DNA of 64,000 bases from Fragilaria crotonensis (taxonomy: Eukaryota; Bacillariophyta; Fragilariophyceae; Fragilariales; Fragilariaceae), in the NCBI GenBank assembly GCA_022925895.1, contig JAKSYS010000035.1, positions 122,065 to 186,064 on the forward strand, given 5' to 3'. The notes beneath the pieces were generated by a model. The model was not told the DNA's origin. It ran no database searches and saw only the letters and a list, made by a program, of their open reading frames with translations. Positions 44,347 to 55,766 of the stretch are shown one piece after another. The stretch's first letter is position 1; every line of letters begins with the position of its first letter. The position numbers and the translations under genes are program-made.

Positions 44347-46202
44347 TCAAGTTTGCGTTGTTGGCATATTGCTTTTAGCAACAATATCAAGGACGGCTTT
44401 CTCCAGCATGGCGAGAATTTCCATATTCTTGGTGTTTCCGGGATTCTGTGCCACTAGCGTGCTAAGTTTTTGATGTCGATCTCGCAAAGCCGACAGTTGT
44501 TGGTTCAATCTAGGATCCGGATGCTGAAAGTTCGCTATTTCAGGGTCAAGAGTAAGCTTGGGCAGACGAGTTGCTGGCTGGGTGTGTGGTCTGGGAACTG
44601 CATCTAGTGCTCGTATTCTACGTTTCTCGTCTTCCAATTGACGAATTTGTTGCTGCAAGGCCCGTTGTCCCATTCTGGCTTGGTGCAACTCATCCATTGC
44701 CATAGAGACACGCGCATCAGCTAATTTCTCAATTTTATCGATACTTTCTGCGAACAAGGAACAACGTTGTTAGAAAGAACGATCGATCTGCCGGTTGCAA
44801 GGTCTTCATCAATTCCTCTTACGTTGCAACTTCTCGTTCTTTGACCTCTCTGTTAGCAATTCAGCTTCGACCTTTTTAATCGTCTGGGTTAACTCAGCAA
44901 GCTGATTCTTCGATCCGTTCGTATAAAGGGCATTGTTCCAAGCTTGAAGAGCAGTCAGTGTGACTTGTCCGCTGACTTCCCGGAGCTCTTGTCGCACCTC
45001 TTGCAAGTCTAACATAGCTTGCACCTTTTCTTTGCGTTCCGTCTCCACTTCTTGCGAAAGTCGCGACATTTCCAACTGCAACTCGGATCTTACCACATTC
45101 CAGACCCGTCGTTCGGAACGGGCCGTTTCCAGTTGTTGGTTTATTGTTTGGATCAGTGCTTGCGCCGTTGCAAGCTCAGTTTTCAAATCATTACAACTAA
45201 GCTTCCATCTTTGAATTTCTTGTTCCATAGTCACCACTTGATCACTCAGTGTATTACTCACTTCTTGATCGTCTTCTGATCCATGCACCTCCCCAATACC
45301 TTGAGTTCCCTCCATTGGCGCAACCCGTAGGCAGAGATGGACAGGATTATGGGAATTCGAATAATCCAAAAGGCGACTCAAGAGTGGAGCTCGTCTACGT
45401 CTTTCGGCTGCCACCATGGATTCCTTGGCCGCCGTGCAGGCGCGACAAATGCCAGATGTGGAACCAAATCCCATTCCAAGACAAACCTCGGCTTGCCTGT
45501 CATCATTAATATGCTCCGCCCAGTGACTGTCAGTACAGCACTGGAAGGATCGGACAGGATCCGATAGGAACCGAAGGAGCAATTCGCTGTTTGCTGTTGC
45601 TGTGCTGGTTGAAGCTCGCAGGTTGTCTCCTGATGGATGACTTGCGGTTGCTGCTGTTGTTGTTTCTTTTGATCCGCAGCGCCATCCTCACAAGCTGGGA
45701 CGATGGACACTTCGAAATCCACAGAAACGTCGGATTTCAAATACCAAACCAACCACCAACCGGGCTGAATTGTATCAGTTGTCGCCTTTGAAGATCCGAA
45801 GCGAGGAATTGGTTTATAAGTGGGTGATTGAATGGAAGGCAAGAGATATTCAATGCATTGTAATGGTGTTGAAGATCCAGCACCGGCGTCCGCCGGGGAG
45901 ACCGATACTTGAGTAGCAGCGACAGTCAAAAAATCCGCCAATGCATTTGAGCGAACGGCTTGAGGCAGTTGCAAGATCGACTGCAAGTAAAGTTGCAAAG
46001 CGTCGTGATAATTGTGGTCCGGGGAGGATGGAAAGGTGGCACTGATAGGAACACCCTCATCACGCAAGCTCGCATCGAGCGATTCGAACTGCTGGAAGCT
46101 TCGGATAACCGCATGTCCTTGACTAATGGCATCCTCGACTTCATTTGAGTTGTATTGCTGTAGTGAGACGATGTAATTGTCGTGACCATTCAGGATCGGC
46201 AT
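44347..46202 (-). CDS. Coiled-coil protein with GOLD-like N-terminal half
   Basis: ATG 46202 opens MPILNGHDNYIVSLQQYN; the open frame extends upstream but looks non-coding. The N-terminal half includes NALADFLTVAA (a small helical repeat) and WWLVWYLKSDVSVDFEVSI with SDPSSAVLTVTGRSILMM and RFVLEWD, a strand pattern like a GOLD domain. Near 45440-45370 coding must change frame to reach LLDYSNSHNPVHLCLRV, the expected last GOLD strands; a small intron or an indel would do. A long coiled coil follows (EQEIQRWKLSCNDLKTELA through KVEAELLTERSKNEKLQ). A clear 75-bp intron (44822-44748, donor CAAC|GTAAGA, acceptor TCGCAG|AA) joins it to SIDKIEKLADARVSMAM. Golgi or trafficking association is inferred only. 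Confidence 0.65.
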
Positions 46203-46878
46203 ATGGAAGAAACTGATCAAGACAATGGAAATCGCCGCCCTTGCGGAATCAGAATGTTGATGTTGCGAACCTGAAAATAAAATGCACTCTACTCTAGCTA
46301 GGTGTTGTAGCAGAGAGCTCAGTGCTACCACTGGTTTTTGTAGACTAATCGATGATGGCGGACAGCACGCAAAACGCGATAGAAACGCGATGATCGATGA
46401 TCGATGAACGATGTTTGATGTGTTGAAGAGTGTTGAAATATACTGTACCAGCAGGTACTGAAGTATGGACATATGGAGACATCACATGCACAGTAATTTT
46501 GCTGTGCTCGGAATCACAGGATGCATGTACATCTTGTACCAAGATTCCACCACTGCGAAGCTGAACATTCCTCTCATCACCAGCACGTAGACTACTGTAC
46601 ACGAATGACCCTGGGAGGACGTATACCGTATACCGTACAAAAAGTCCCTCACAACGATCTCCAAATCATCTGTTGTCAACGCCGTTCACTTTCTTGTGCA
46701 TCATCCGCAGTGTGCTCGGAAAATTCTGATAAAGCCTACGGGTGATAATTGTCAATCAGATTAAACTGCGTTGTAGCCGGAAGGTTAAGGAAGACCCTCG
46801 ACGTTGCTACGCATACTAGAGCAGTCAGTTCATGCCGATCTAGTGGTGGGTTCCTCACGTGTGGTTCAGCTTATCTTC
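46203..46878. other. Intergenic, with short tandem and GTAC motifs
   Basis: tactgtaccagcaggtactg at 46440-46459 and gtataccgtataccgtac near 46620. No gene recognised. Confidence 0.35.
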
Positions 46879-47270
46879 CTAACTCTCTCTAAAGTAGAGG
46901 CCAGCAAAGCCAGCAATGCCAGCACCCAGAAGTGCTCCGGCAGCGACAGGGGCTGTAGCTAAACCAATCATCAGGATTGAAGCCCCAGCACCAATCATGG
47001 CGCCAGATGCCATCTTGACGAAAACGTCGCTGCTGGATCGCCACAATCCCACTCCTACGACCGACACCATAAGGGCAACACCAACATTTGCACAGAACCT
47101 CAGAGCCTCGGTATAAGGCGCAACTGTGTAACAGCAATACGCGAAGAGAATGGCCATTGCGAACAGTAATAGCATGTATGCCACTCCTGGAATCTGGTCG
47201 TTGGGAATCGATCCTTGAAGGTGGCAATAGCCGTCAGCATACCCATAATCCTACCCTGCATCATAACGTC
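46879..47270 (-). CDS. Small membrane protein, three hydrophobic segments
   Basis: The frame ending at 46879 reads MAYMLLLFAMAILFAYCCYT, ANVGVALMVSVVGVGLW and GAMIGAGASILMIGLA with VAAGALLGAGIAGFAG, three helices with small-residue packing. Upstream, in frame, are SIPNDQIPGVAYM. In the neighbouring frame MGMLTAIATF precedes it, so the true protein may start near 47270 with a one-base frame change around 47220. No family recognised. The Gly/Ala-rich helices suggest a small organellar or vesicular membrane protein. Frame uncertainty lowers confidence. Confidence 0.45.
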
Positions 47271-47298
47271 ACCGACTTTGCTCATGAGGGCTCTGAGT

Positions 47299-47790
47299 TT
47301 AGGGACGGCAAATCAAACAAGATTTGGTGCACGTCATCAACACCAAATTCGAGGATTCGAAGTTTTCGATCAACATTCGAAGCCAAAATGGCCATGAGGA
47401 GATCGCTTTTTTGAAATCTTTCTTAATGGGGGCGATAATCTGGTCTTCATACTTCGGACACCACGAATTATGCTTGGCCGACTTGTCAGCTTCGGTCTTC
47501 AAGGCACTGGCAGCGAAAGCTGCTGCAGACCCTAAGCCCTTAACTTTGCACATCGCCAAATCCTTAATCATGCTGTCAATCTCGTTGTCGGTAAAGCCGC
47601 TCTCATTCCTTTTGACAAGGTCGGTTGTGACGAATTCATGCTCGTGGTCGTGAGCGATTTGAAAATGCGGCAGATTACACTGTTCCTCGCGGCCGTTCAG
47701 AAAGCGTTCAATCTCTTCCAACTTCAGAAATAACATCTTATTTTCATCAGCGGAGAGAAGGGAGCTGTGCTTCAAGATTATGATCGCCAT
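47299..47790 (-). CDS. Small soluble protein, unknown function
   Basis: 163 residues from ATG 47790 (MAIIILKHSSLLSADENKML). Contains LEEIERFLNGREEQCNLPHF, DHEHEFVTTDLVKRN, NEIDSMIKDLAM, an Ala-rich stretch and KYEDQIIAPIKKDFKKAISS. No recognised domain. The frame is open upstream to 47970 through a hydrophobic segment (IELYSIYAIALILFCFFF) that lies inside the first unit of a tandem repeat. An alternative start at 47970 would add a signal-anchor; homologous pieces of that segment recur in the next unit. Confidence 0.5.
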   Translation of the reverse strand: MAIIILKHSSLLSADENKMLFLKLEEIERFLNGREEQCNLPHFQIAHDHEHEFVTTDLVKRNESGFTDNEIDSMIKDLAMCKVKGLGSAAAFAASALKTEADKSAKHNSWCPKYEDQIIAPIKKDFKKAISSWPFWLRMLIENFESSNLVLMTCTKSCLICRP

Positions 47791-47795
47791 CGCTG

Positions 47796-48740
47796 AATGT
47801 TCGATTGTGTTGAAGTGAAGCAAGTACCAGGTACTCAAGGTTTTTTGTTCGACAACGCGAATGTGGGAAAAGAAAAAACAGAAAAGAATCAACGCGATAG
47901 CGTAGATGCTGTACAGCTCAATCGTGTGAAAACTGTTGATCCGGGACATCCAGTTAAACTGCTGAAACAAGATTCAATTCGTAGAAATGTAGCAGTCAAG
48001 TCAAAAGTGTTCTCTGCAACGTTGCTTCAACACGAATGCTAACACGACTCGGAGAGGTGGTTGTACAGATTGGGGAGAATGAAATGGCATTAACACGAAA
48101 GCGTAGACCGTAGATTACGGATCATTCGCGTCAAAAGCGTTGATCCGGGACATACAGTAAAACTGGTGAAACAAGATTCGATTCCTAGAAATGTAGCAGT
48201 CAAGTCAACAGTGTCTTCTGCAACACGAATGCTCACATGACTCTGAAAACAATGAAATGGAATCAAAACGATTGAGTAGGTCTATGAATGTTCGATTGTG
48301 TTGAAGTGAAGCAAGTACCTGGTACTCAAGGTTTTGTTTCCCAACGCGAGTGTGGAATAGAAAAAACAGAAATAGAATCAACACGACAGCGTAGATGCTG
48401 TACAGTTCAATAGTGTGAAAATTGATGATCCGGGACATCCAGGAAAAATGCTGAAACAAGATTCGATTCGTAGGCATGCAGCAGTCAAGTCAACAGTGCC
48501 TTCCGCGACGTTTCCTCAACACGAATGCTAACACGACTCTGAAAGGGTTTTGGTTATTGAAACATGAATGCTGGCAGCCACAAAGAATGGGGGGAAGAAA
48601 GAATGAAATGAAATCAAGGCAAACGACTTGCTGCAAAGTTCACTCGCGTGAAAAGTGATAAGGGACGAAATCTTAAACCTAGTCAAGTCAAAAAAGCCCT
48701 TTGCAATGTTAGCACGAATGCTAAAACGACTCTGAAGTGG
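47796..48740. repeat. Tandem repeat, four diverged units of about 170-260 bp
   Basis: Units begin near 47796, 48075, 48286 and 48565. Two long ones share gaatgttcgattgtgttgaag, agtacc[a/t]ggtact and gatccgggacatcca; the others keep the cgggacata and tcaagtcaa...acacgaatgct parts. On the minus strand the long units encode a near-identical hydrophobic peptide (HTIELYSIYAV). The array lies directly upstream of the gene starting at 47790. Confidence 0.75.
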
Positions 48741-48968
48741 CTGGTTTGCTATTTGTAATTTTCAATAGAAGCGACAATTCCTGTCCACCGTCATGCCGTC
48801 TCTGAGTCCCCTACTACACCTACCACGGTGACAACAATGTAAAACAAATTATATAGGTTTTCCTCTAGTAGGAACTTTTCCAAGGACGCATTCGGTACAA
48901 GCATAAACATAGTGCCTGGACCCGTAAAATTATTCGCTGTAAAACCAAACTTCATAACCAACATTTAA

Positions 48969-50348
48969 CCCCGGTGTGAAAATTCCGTGCGACAAAAAAG
49001 ACGACAAAATGTTGAGACGCCATATCAGAACAAAAAACAACACCTAAAAAATTGTGAAAAGTGCGATCTGTAATGCTTTTAACATTCTACCTAAATCTGT
49101 GAGGATTGCTTTCCAATCATGATGCTTGCAAAGTTACAACATCGCAAACTTCATCAATTTTTTTTCGGAGTTCGCACGAGTTTGTCGCATGAAAAAGCTA
49201 GCATGCGACAAAAAGCGGATTTAAAAATATAGCACTCATTACACCAGTGTGAACATCGCCCAAAACACTCAAACATACGACCCAGACTGGGTTTTTCTAG
49301 TACAAATAGCTCGTACGCCGCATAATGTTGCTCATTGCATCCATCAACAACAATGTTGCTGCGCTAAGTGCTAACATTACTCTATTGAATATTGCACTGC
49401 TGAAGCAAACCATTTATCATGATACTTCTTCCTCGATAAACAAGCAAGAAGCAGCGAGTGCGGGATAGCAGATCCCTGGAAGCAAAGGTCCGGCTTGAAA
49501 TCTCTCGGAGCAATCTCACGGACAAGACACTGAAAAGGAAGAACCTCTTCAGGTAAAGAGGATCTCACGCAGGAGAGCAACGGTTCCTGCACGGTCTGTG
49601 TGAGGCTTCGTTATTCCTGCAGTGGCTGAAGCAGTCTCATGAGCCGTCTTGGTGGGTGCAAGCTGGTGCTTACGAGAAGGAGCCTTAGTCAGTATTAGAT
49701 TTACGACAACAAGGCGTTTTGTCCTTATGGGTCAATCACCCAACAACAACATCATCAGTAGGCACATCCTCATAGTTAGTACTTCACTGGCATGTCCGCT
49801 GTTGAGACATCAGAGGAGGCACCAACGGATCCCATGTCCATGTTTGCAGGCATGATTGTCTCGGCTGTGGGATACGGCCACAAAGGCCCAACACTTTGAG
49901 ATCCTCATCTGAATCCGCAGAAACGGACATGATGACCACCTTTTCTTCCCAATCACGGTCACCATTGATGCAGCCATCGGTGCCTGACATGAGTAGAAAC
50001 ACCTTGAGGAAGTTGCAATCAAGAGATTATGATGTTCTTGTTGTTGTTCGCACTTTGCAGTTCACCAATTTCTTGCTTGTACGGGGGTGTACGACACTTC
50101 TTGCCGTACGTAAAACCTACAGAGTATGCAGCACTTGACTTCTAGTAAAAGGATTGGGTGCACAACTGGTCTCTGGAATGCATGCAAGGGGCAACAAACA
50201 AACTTCAATTGTAGGCTTCAATGAGAATCGCTGAAAAACATTTGTCGCACGAAATTTCTCGCTAGCTTTTTTGTAGGACAAAAATTTTGGGATATCCCAA
50301 AACTCGGAAGAATTTTTGTCGCATGCCATGCGACAAAAAATACTGGGG
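48969..50348. mobile_element. piggyBac-like non-autonomous element
   Basis: Flanked by TTAA at 48965-48968 and 50349-50352, with ends CCCCGGT and ACTGGGG (one mismatch as an inverted repeat). TTAA duplication and CCC ends are the piggyBac signature. Subterminal TGCGACAAAAA occurs at both ends in inverse orientation, at the right end as a long near-palindrome (TTTGTCGCATG and CATGCGACAAA, 50307-50340), with more TGTCGCATG copies internally at 49180-49215. No transposase frame. 1380 bp. Confidence 0.6.
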
Positions 50349-50352
50349 TTAA

Positions 50353-52821
50353 CGGCGGCAACTGATAGGTCTAATCAAGGGCTTTCTTTTCAGCCACTCA
50401 AAGTGATGATACGATGTATATTGATGGAGTTATGAGAAGTCTTGTTTTATTTTTTGAGAATTTTTTAAACATAGTAACTGGACGGTTCAGTCACTAGTGA
50501 GGCAAATTGAGTCCCTTTTGACAATCTCAAGTTGGAACAAGTTTTTTTGCGCCTTACAAATAGATCTCAAGAGTCTGTTCTATAGGTCTGCCATCTCGGA
50601 ACAGATCTATTCAGCAACGGATACATTCGAATTGCTGTTGAGATGGACAGCAGTAAATTTCGAAGTTTGCAGTGAAACTCTTGCTTTATATGCGATTAAA
50701 TTAGTAGCAAGAAATTTTTTGTATGGAAGGTGCCGTAGGATAAAAAAAAAGAGATGTCAACGAACTTCAATGTTCAAAATTGACTTCGACAATGCTGACT
50801 TTGTGACGGCCGTTAGCAATGAAAAACTTGGATAATTGACAGCAGATTCGGCAGTACATTAGATTGCCAGCCTACCAACAAGTGCTAACAGTGGCATACA
50901 AGCATTACTGTTGCACGTTGCTTTGGTTGACACGATACAAAAATGTGCTATTAAAATGCTAAGTGAAAGGTAAGATTTGGAAAAAAAATCAAATATTTTA
51001 ACTCAAACCATCTTTTGAACTGTCCCACCTCACCACAAACAAGCTACGGTAACCCCATATGTTTCAGCGCACCGGACAACTCTTTAGTTAGTGGAATGGT
51101 CAATCTTCGTGCATGAATGTGGTGAAATTAGTCCTTTCAAAATCCGTCCAGATACTCTTGTAATTTTCCCCGTCCAGATACTATGTTTATGCTCGTACCC
51201 AGCCTTGGCATCTCTCTAGAGTTGAGAGGGCAAAGGATTTTGGGGTGTTGTGTGTGAGTTGTTGGGGGGTCTACTGGGGAAGAATGCCGTCATCCGCCTT
51301 TTGTGCTGTGTTTGTGTATGTGGGTCTTGTTGCCCTGTTTGCTGGGTTGCGCGGCGGCTTTTGTGCACTTGGAGTGTTGGTGGAATCCTGCATCGAAGGA
51401 AGCGTGGTCATGCATCTGGTTACCAGCTGTTGGTTTTGGCCGTCTTTAAGATATGCAGCTCTTGCGGTTTTGACTCGTTTGAGCCAACGTCGACGAACCG
51501 AGGGACGGCTTTTTAATACTTTGTTGAGGGTGATGTTTTGGCAGTAATGTTGATTGGAGATCGGAACTAGTGTGGGGCTTAGTGATAGTGCCGAGCTCTG
51601 CGGATTCCATGGTAAATTGTTTGATCCTTGTCATCTTGGTGTTGGTGAAGTATCTCGTTTCATCCGAGCCTGAGTTCTCGTACCACAAGCGTTAAGGCTC
51701 TGAGCGCCACGTGCGTTCTGCTGCATCCCGCCTAGATTTATCTGACCAATCGTGGGGAGTCCATGAGGCAAGGCAGCCACTAGTTTGATGTATCCCAGTA
51801 GCAGGAGGTGATGACGCAAATGAGATAATGCGGAGTGCACACGCCGAACGCCGGAAAGCTTTTCACTCAAGAGCACCAGGAGTTCTTGAGATGCAATTTT
51901 CTGACACTACTAGCCAATCAGCAGCGCTCTAATGTCGGTGTGGAGGATTTATTTCAAACATTCATTGCAAATGTAAAGCTTTGAGATTCAAATGATGGGC
52001 AAGTTTGATGGTTTTGTGAGGTACTAAAGAAGTGCAGCCTGATGTCTCATGTGTTCAAGAGCAGCACAACCTTGACACAACAAAGTCCCAAGTCCAAAAT
52101 ATTCTATACCACAAGACTAGCTACTCAACAAACCTTCTTGGTTAGCTAGAATTCAGGAAGACTATGGTGTCACACCCCCAGAGTTCTAGAGACTTTTCAA
52201 ACCAGGTGGTACACGCATCATCACCATAATGGGTGATGCTACAGAAAGAGTATGGGATTGCTATGTGGATGAATGGGGCCACTGGGTCAGTCCGTCCTTT
52301 CTTGGAGGATCAGCAGGGTTAGTTGTTGCAATTGTAGCTGTGCATCAACTTGTTTCTGGCTGCTCAATTCAGTATCCCAATTCAGCTTCTGTCAAAACTG
52401 GAACCCCATATCATAAATCTAACAATCTAAACCACCATGTAGTGGCCTTTAAGTTGAAAGGAACATGAAATCCACAAAAGCCATGATGTATTCCAGCAGC
52501 AAATCAACAGATCATTTATTTTGTGCATTTTGAAATATCCAAGTCAATCTTGGTGGCATTGTTGTTGAATTCGTTGGCACAGTAGTGCTCCTGGTGAGGA
52601 GCAGGGTTTGATAACATAACACACTAGTAGTAGTAGGGATAAGCGGAACGCCACCACTGCTGGAAACAACAATGTCACTACCACACTGAGCTGTCTCATG
52701 AGCGTATTCAATGCTTGTAGGCTTATGCATATAGTTTGAACGCTTGGCCGTAGTCACTTCAATTTTTTTGCTGACCACGGTGACGTCTTGCTGGTCGTTA
52801 GAGATGTTTCGAACGTTCAGT
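50353..52821. other. Long stretch without a gene
   Basis: About 2.5 kb. A weak plus frame at 50497-50835 and a G/T-rich one at 51245-51547 have no domains or codon signal I trust. 52229-52468 has one hydrophobic stretch and is also doubtful. AT-rich around 50940-51010. Probably old transposon debris. Confidence 0.35.
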
Positions 52822-52853
52822 ACTCATAACCTATTCTGAAATAGGTTATGAGT
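52822..52853. promoter_or_regulatory. Perfect 14-bp hairpin upstream of the Mpv17-like gene
   Basis: ACTCATAACCTATT (52822-52835), loop CTGA, and the exact complement AATAGGTTATGAGT (52840-52853), 141 bp before ATG 52994. Function unknown; it could be a transcriptional operator-like site, a DNA hairpin or a transposon footprint. GTACATGGTAC (52930-52940) lies between it and the gene. Confidence 0.5.
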
Positions 52854-52993
52854 TGTTTCCTGACAGTTTCGTTTGTAGCACAAGTAATTATTGTATTCGG
52901 CAATCGGAGTGTCGGAGGAGATATGCATAGTACATGGTACTCCGTCGAATCAAGTATACTCGCATACAACTGTGTCTTACTTGATCTTCACCC

Positions 52994-53787
52994 ATGACAT
53001 CTCGCCGTCTTAGTCTCGTGCCGGTCCTTATCCTTGGTCTTTACTGCCCATCCATTGCATTCTCTACTTTTGCGGGAGCCAGAATATCAAGATCCAACGG
53101 CGTTTCGTCTGGCTCATTTCAGCAAAGGCAACTATTCGTACGAGGAGGAGACCAAGACGTGGCCGCTGCAGGGAGTGCGAAGACAACTAAGCCCTCCAAG
53201 GAATCTCCTCTTTCAGCCGTCACAGTTCCGATGATCTCCTCTCTTTCTGCCTTTGGCAGTGCCTACGCATCATCCCTCCAGGCACGCCCCATTTTGACCA
53301 AGAGTTCGACGGCAGGTGTGATTTTCGCTCTTTCTGACTACCTCGCACAGCGACTGGAACGAGGAAATAACAAGACAAAGTCTATCAACTTGACTCGGAT
53401 CATGGCAAGCTCCATTGTCGGCTTTTGCTATTTCGGTCCCGCCGCTCATTATTGGTATCAAATGATCTTTTCTCTTCTACCCGGCACATCCCTCCTCTCC
53501 ACATTGCAAAAGGCAGGATTGGGGCAACTTATATTCGGACCGACCTTTACTTGTATCTTTTTCGCTTCGGCTCTCCTTCAGAGTGGAAACTTTACGATGC
53601 AAACATGGTTCCGCAAGATCAAGAACGACCTTCCCGGAGCCTGGGCTGCAGGACTCGGCTTTTGGCCTTTGGTCGATCTGGTGAGCTACAGCATGGTCGC
53701 CCTCAATGGATTCCACTCTTTATCAACGTTTGTTCTCTGGTGTGGACCATTTACCTGAGTGGAGTTGCCAATAAAGCTAGAAAGTAA
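52994..53787 (+). CDS. Mpv17/PMP22-family membrane protein, plastid-type N-terminus, frame broken near end
   Basis: ATG 52994. MTSRRLSLVPVLILGLYCPSIAF|STF is a signal peptide with an ASAFAP-like junction. The core matches Mpv17/PMP22/Sym1: PILTKSSTAGVIFALSDYLA, then GFCYFGPAAHYWYQMI, then LGQLIFGPTFTCIFFA, then WFRKIKNDLPGAWAAGLGFW and PLVDLVSYSMVAL. The first frame then ends off-family at 53758, whereas the next frame supplies WIPLFINVCSLVWTIYLSGV and stops at 53787, the expected last helix. A single missing or extra base near 53703 explains this. Family members are small four-helix proteins of peroxisomal or inner mitochondrial membranes, thought to be channels. Plastid-envelope or thylakoid location is inferred from the presequence. 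Confidence 0.8.
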
Positions 53788-53873
53788 ACGGGATATCAGA
53801 TGTGGAAAGAAAGGAACGAGGCTATGGTATAGATTATGAGAAACATAACGAAACTTTGCTATCATGTTCCTTA

Positions 53874-54657
53874 TTACCACCATTGTAGTCGACACGCAGG
53901 AGATAGTTGTGAATTTGTCGGTCCAATCATGGTAATCCCGTATTTGCCGCCGGGACTTCCCAAAATGTCTTGAAGTTTCGGGGCTCGTTTGTATCCGTGC
54001 GCTTCGTACCATGCCACCAGTTTTCCCGACCCATCATCGTCAGCGACCAAGAGAGTAAAGTCGATCCCCTGCATGGCATGTATAGTGGATATCACTTCCA
54101 AGGCCAAGGCACCAATCCCCTTGTGTCGATGTGATGGATCGACCGACATGTAAATGATGGCCGCCGACCCTACTGATCTCCCTTGAAGCTCAATACCGTA
54201 CAATTCCTCAACTGATTCGTTAATTTCATCCGCAGGTGGTCCTCGGAGGGTTGTGATACCGAATTTTCCAACTCGGCATTGCCGTTGTTGGCTGTTGAGA
54301 ATGTGAGCTTCCAACGTGGCTCTGCCGCCCTTGGGGCATAGACAAAAGGGAGGATCGACACCCTTGAATTTGCATTCGAGACGAATCATGTTGGATGCAA
54401 GGCGGAGTGTCAATCGTTTCCACCAACTCGTCTCTGGCGGGGTCGTAACTTCAAATGACATCTCTGTGGTCCAACAATACTTGTTGTTGTTTATTGTTGT
54501 CTTTGTTGTCGAGTGCTGCCGTGGCTGCTGGTTGGGCGTTGTTTTGGAATGAACCGGCTAGTGTTCGAGTACGAGGATGGTAGGGGTTGGTAAGAAAGGC
54601 ATCCAGGTGGTATATGCAGAGAAGGAGAGTCAAGAAAAGCAAGAGTATTCCCTTCAT
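53874..54657 (-). CDS. GNAT N-acetyltransferase with plastid-type presequence (frame broken)
   Basis: The frame from ATG 54461 has IIYMSVDPSHRHKGIGALALEV, with the acetyl-CoA-binding R/QxxGxG/A motif (RHKGIG), FTLLVADDDGSG and WYEAHGYKRAPK, the usual GNAT beta-4/beta-5 and C-terminal YExxGF-like block. Another frame immediately upstream supplies MKGILLLFLTLLLCIYHLDAF (ATG 54657, or 54702 for a longer start), a signal peptide with an AFLTNP junction, then a Ser/Gln/Asn transit region ending at DHRD. The two overlap at 54451-54461, so a one-base frame change probably joins them. The substrate is unknown. Convergent with the Mpv17-like gene, 86 bp apart. If the break is real, only the cytosolic form from 54461 is made. 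Confidence 0.75.
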
Positions 54658-54702
54658 AATTGGCCAAGTGCTCCAGAAGGATGCAATTAGGTCAAAGATC
54701 AT

Positions 54703-55766
54703 TCCGATTTGCGTGATATGTGATATCCCATCTCTGAAGATGCCGATCAGAGATCAGCGACCGGTTGCAGGTGTGACACGTTGAAAGCCTTGACAGTTGA
54801 CAGGCGGGATTCCGTACTTTGAGTGTGGGCGCAGGCCAGACCATGGTTTGTCTGTGCACCCGAAATATGTTTGGGTTCTCTCTAGTGCGGTAATGTAGAG
54901 CACGAGCAAACGAGGGTTGAATTATTCTTGGAGAGCTTGTCTACTAGTACATTTCTCGTTGTTCCCTCCATCACCGAGAAATTTCTGGACGCCATCACAC
55001 ATCACACACTTTAAGCAGCATGTCGATAGAGTGAACGGCTGCACAAAATGATGATGACAACCTACAATCATCGTAACCAGGAGCTCAACCAAAGTGTTGA
55101 GTTTGCTACATGAAATACATGGATGTTGAAGATGTGGAATCGTTTGAGCTCGGCAAATTTCCTATGTGTAGCTAGAGTGGGAGAGATTTCGCCAAATACC
55201 AGTGACTTTCTGTCAGGAATTATGAGCTCGCAGTCAAGGATCTGGAATCCTCGCCTGACAATCAGGAACAAGGCTTTATCTCGTCGAAAACTCGCAAGGC
55301 AATGGGCAGACATATGTCGATGTTTTGAGGCACTTGTGGGATTGCGCCAAGTGGTCGGTGGTCAATGCTAACCGTATCGCATTTAGGTTGACAACGATAA
55401 ATCAGATGGATGAGGACCTGACGACAAGCATGGTCACGGTAAACGCAACAGAGACTTGCGGACCTCAATGAGAATTGCGAATTATAGGATGCGTTGATGG
55501 CAACTATGACAAGGCCAAACAAGGAAGCGGCTGGAATCACTATCTCAGCTGTGAGTCCGTAATCATACCCTCTTTATGTATACATCTATGACGGAATTGA
55601 TGCGGCAGGTGTCAATATTGTACAAAGGAAGCATACAATTACAACTAGTCCACGAGCAGCTTCAGTTCTTTTCCAAAGAGGTACCCTTTCGTCCCTGGCT
55701 TGAACACATATGATTTTCGAGATAAACGGTGATTCTCCTTTCTCGATTTCTCCCCTCCACCCATCA
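54703..55766. other. Intergenic without a recognised gene
   Basis: Small frames (55068-55313 minus, 55123-55371 plus, 55262-55540 minus) overlap each other and have no recognisable content. Promoter of the acetyltransferase gene lies at the left. Confidence 0.35.

Noticed and set aside
51245-51547. Hydrophobic Cys/Gly/Val-rich ORF
   Set aside because: Arises from G/T-rich sequence; overlapping frames are equally open.
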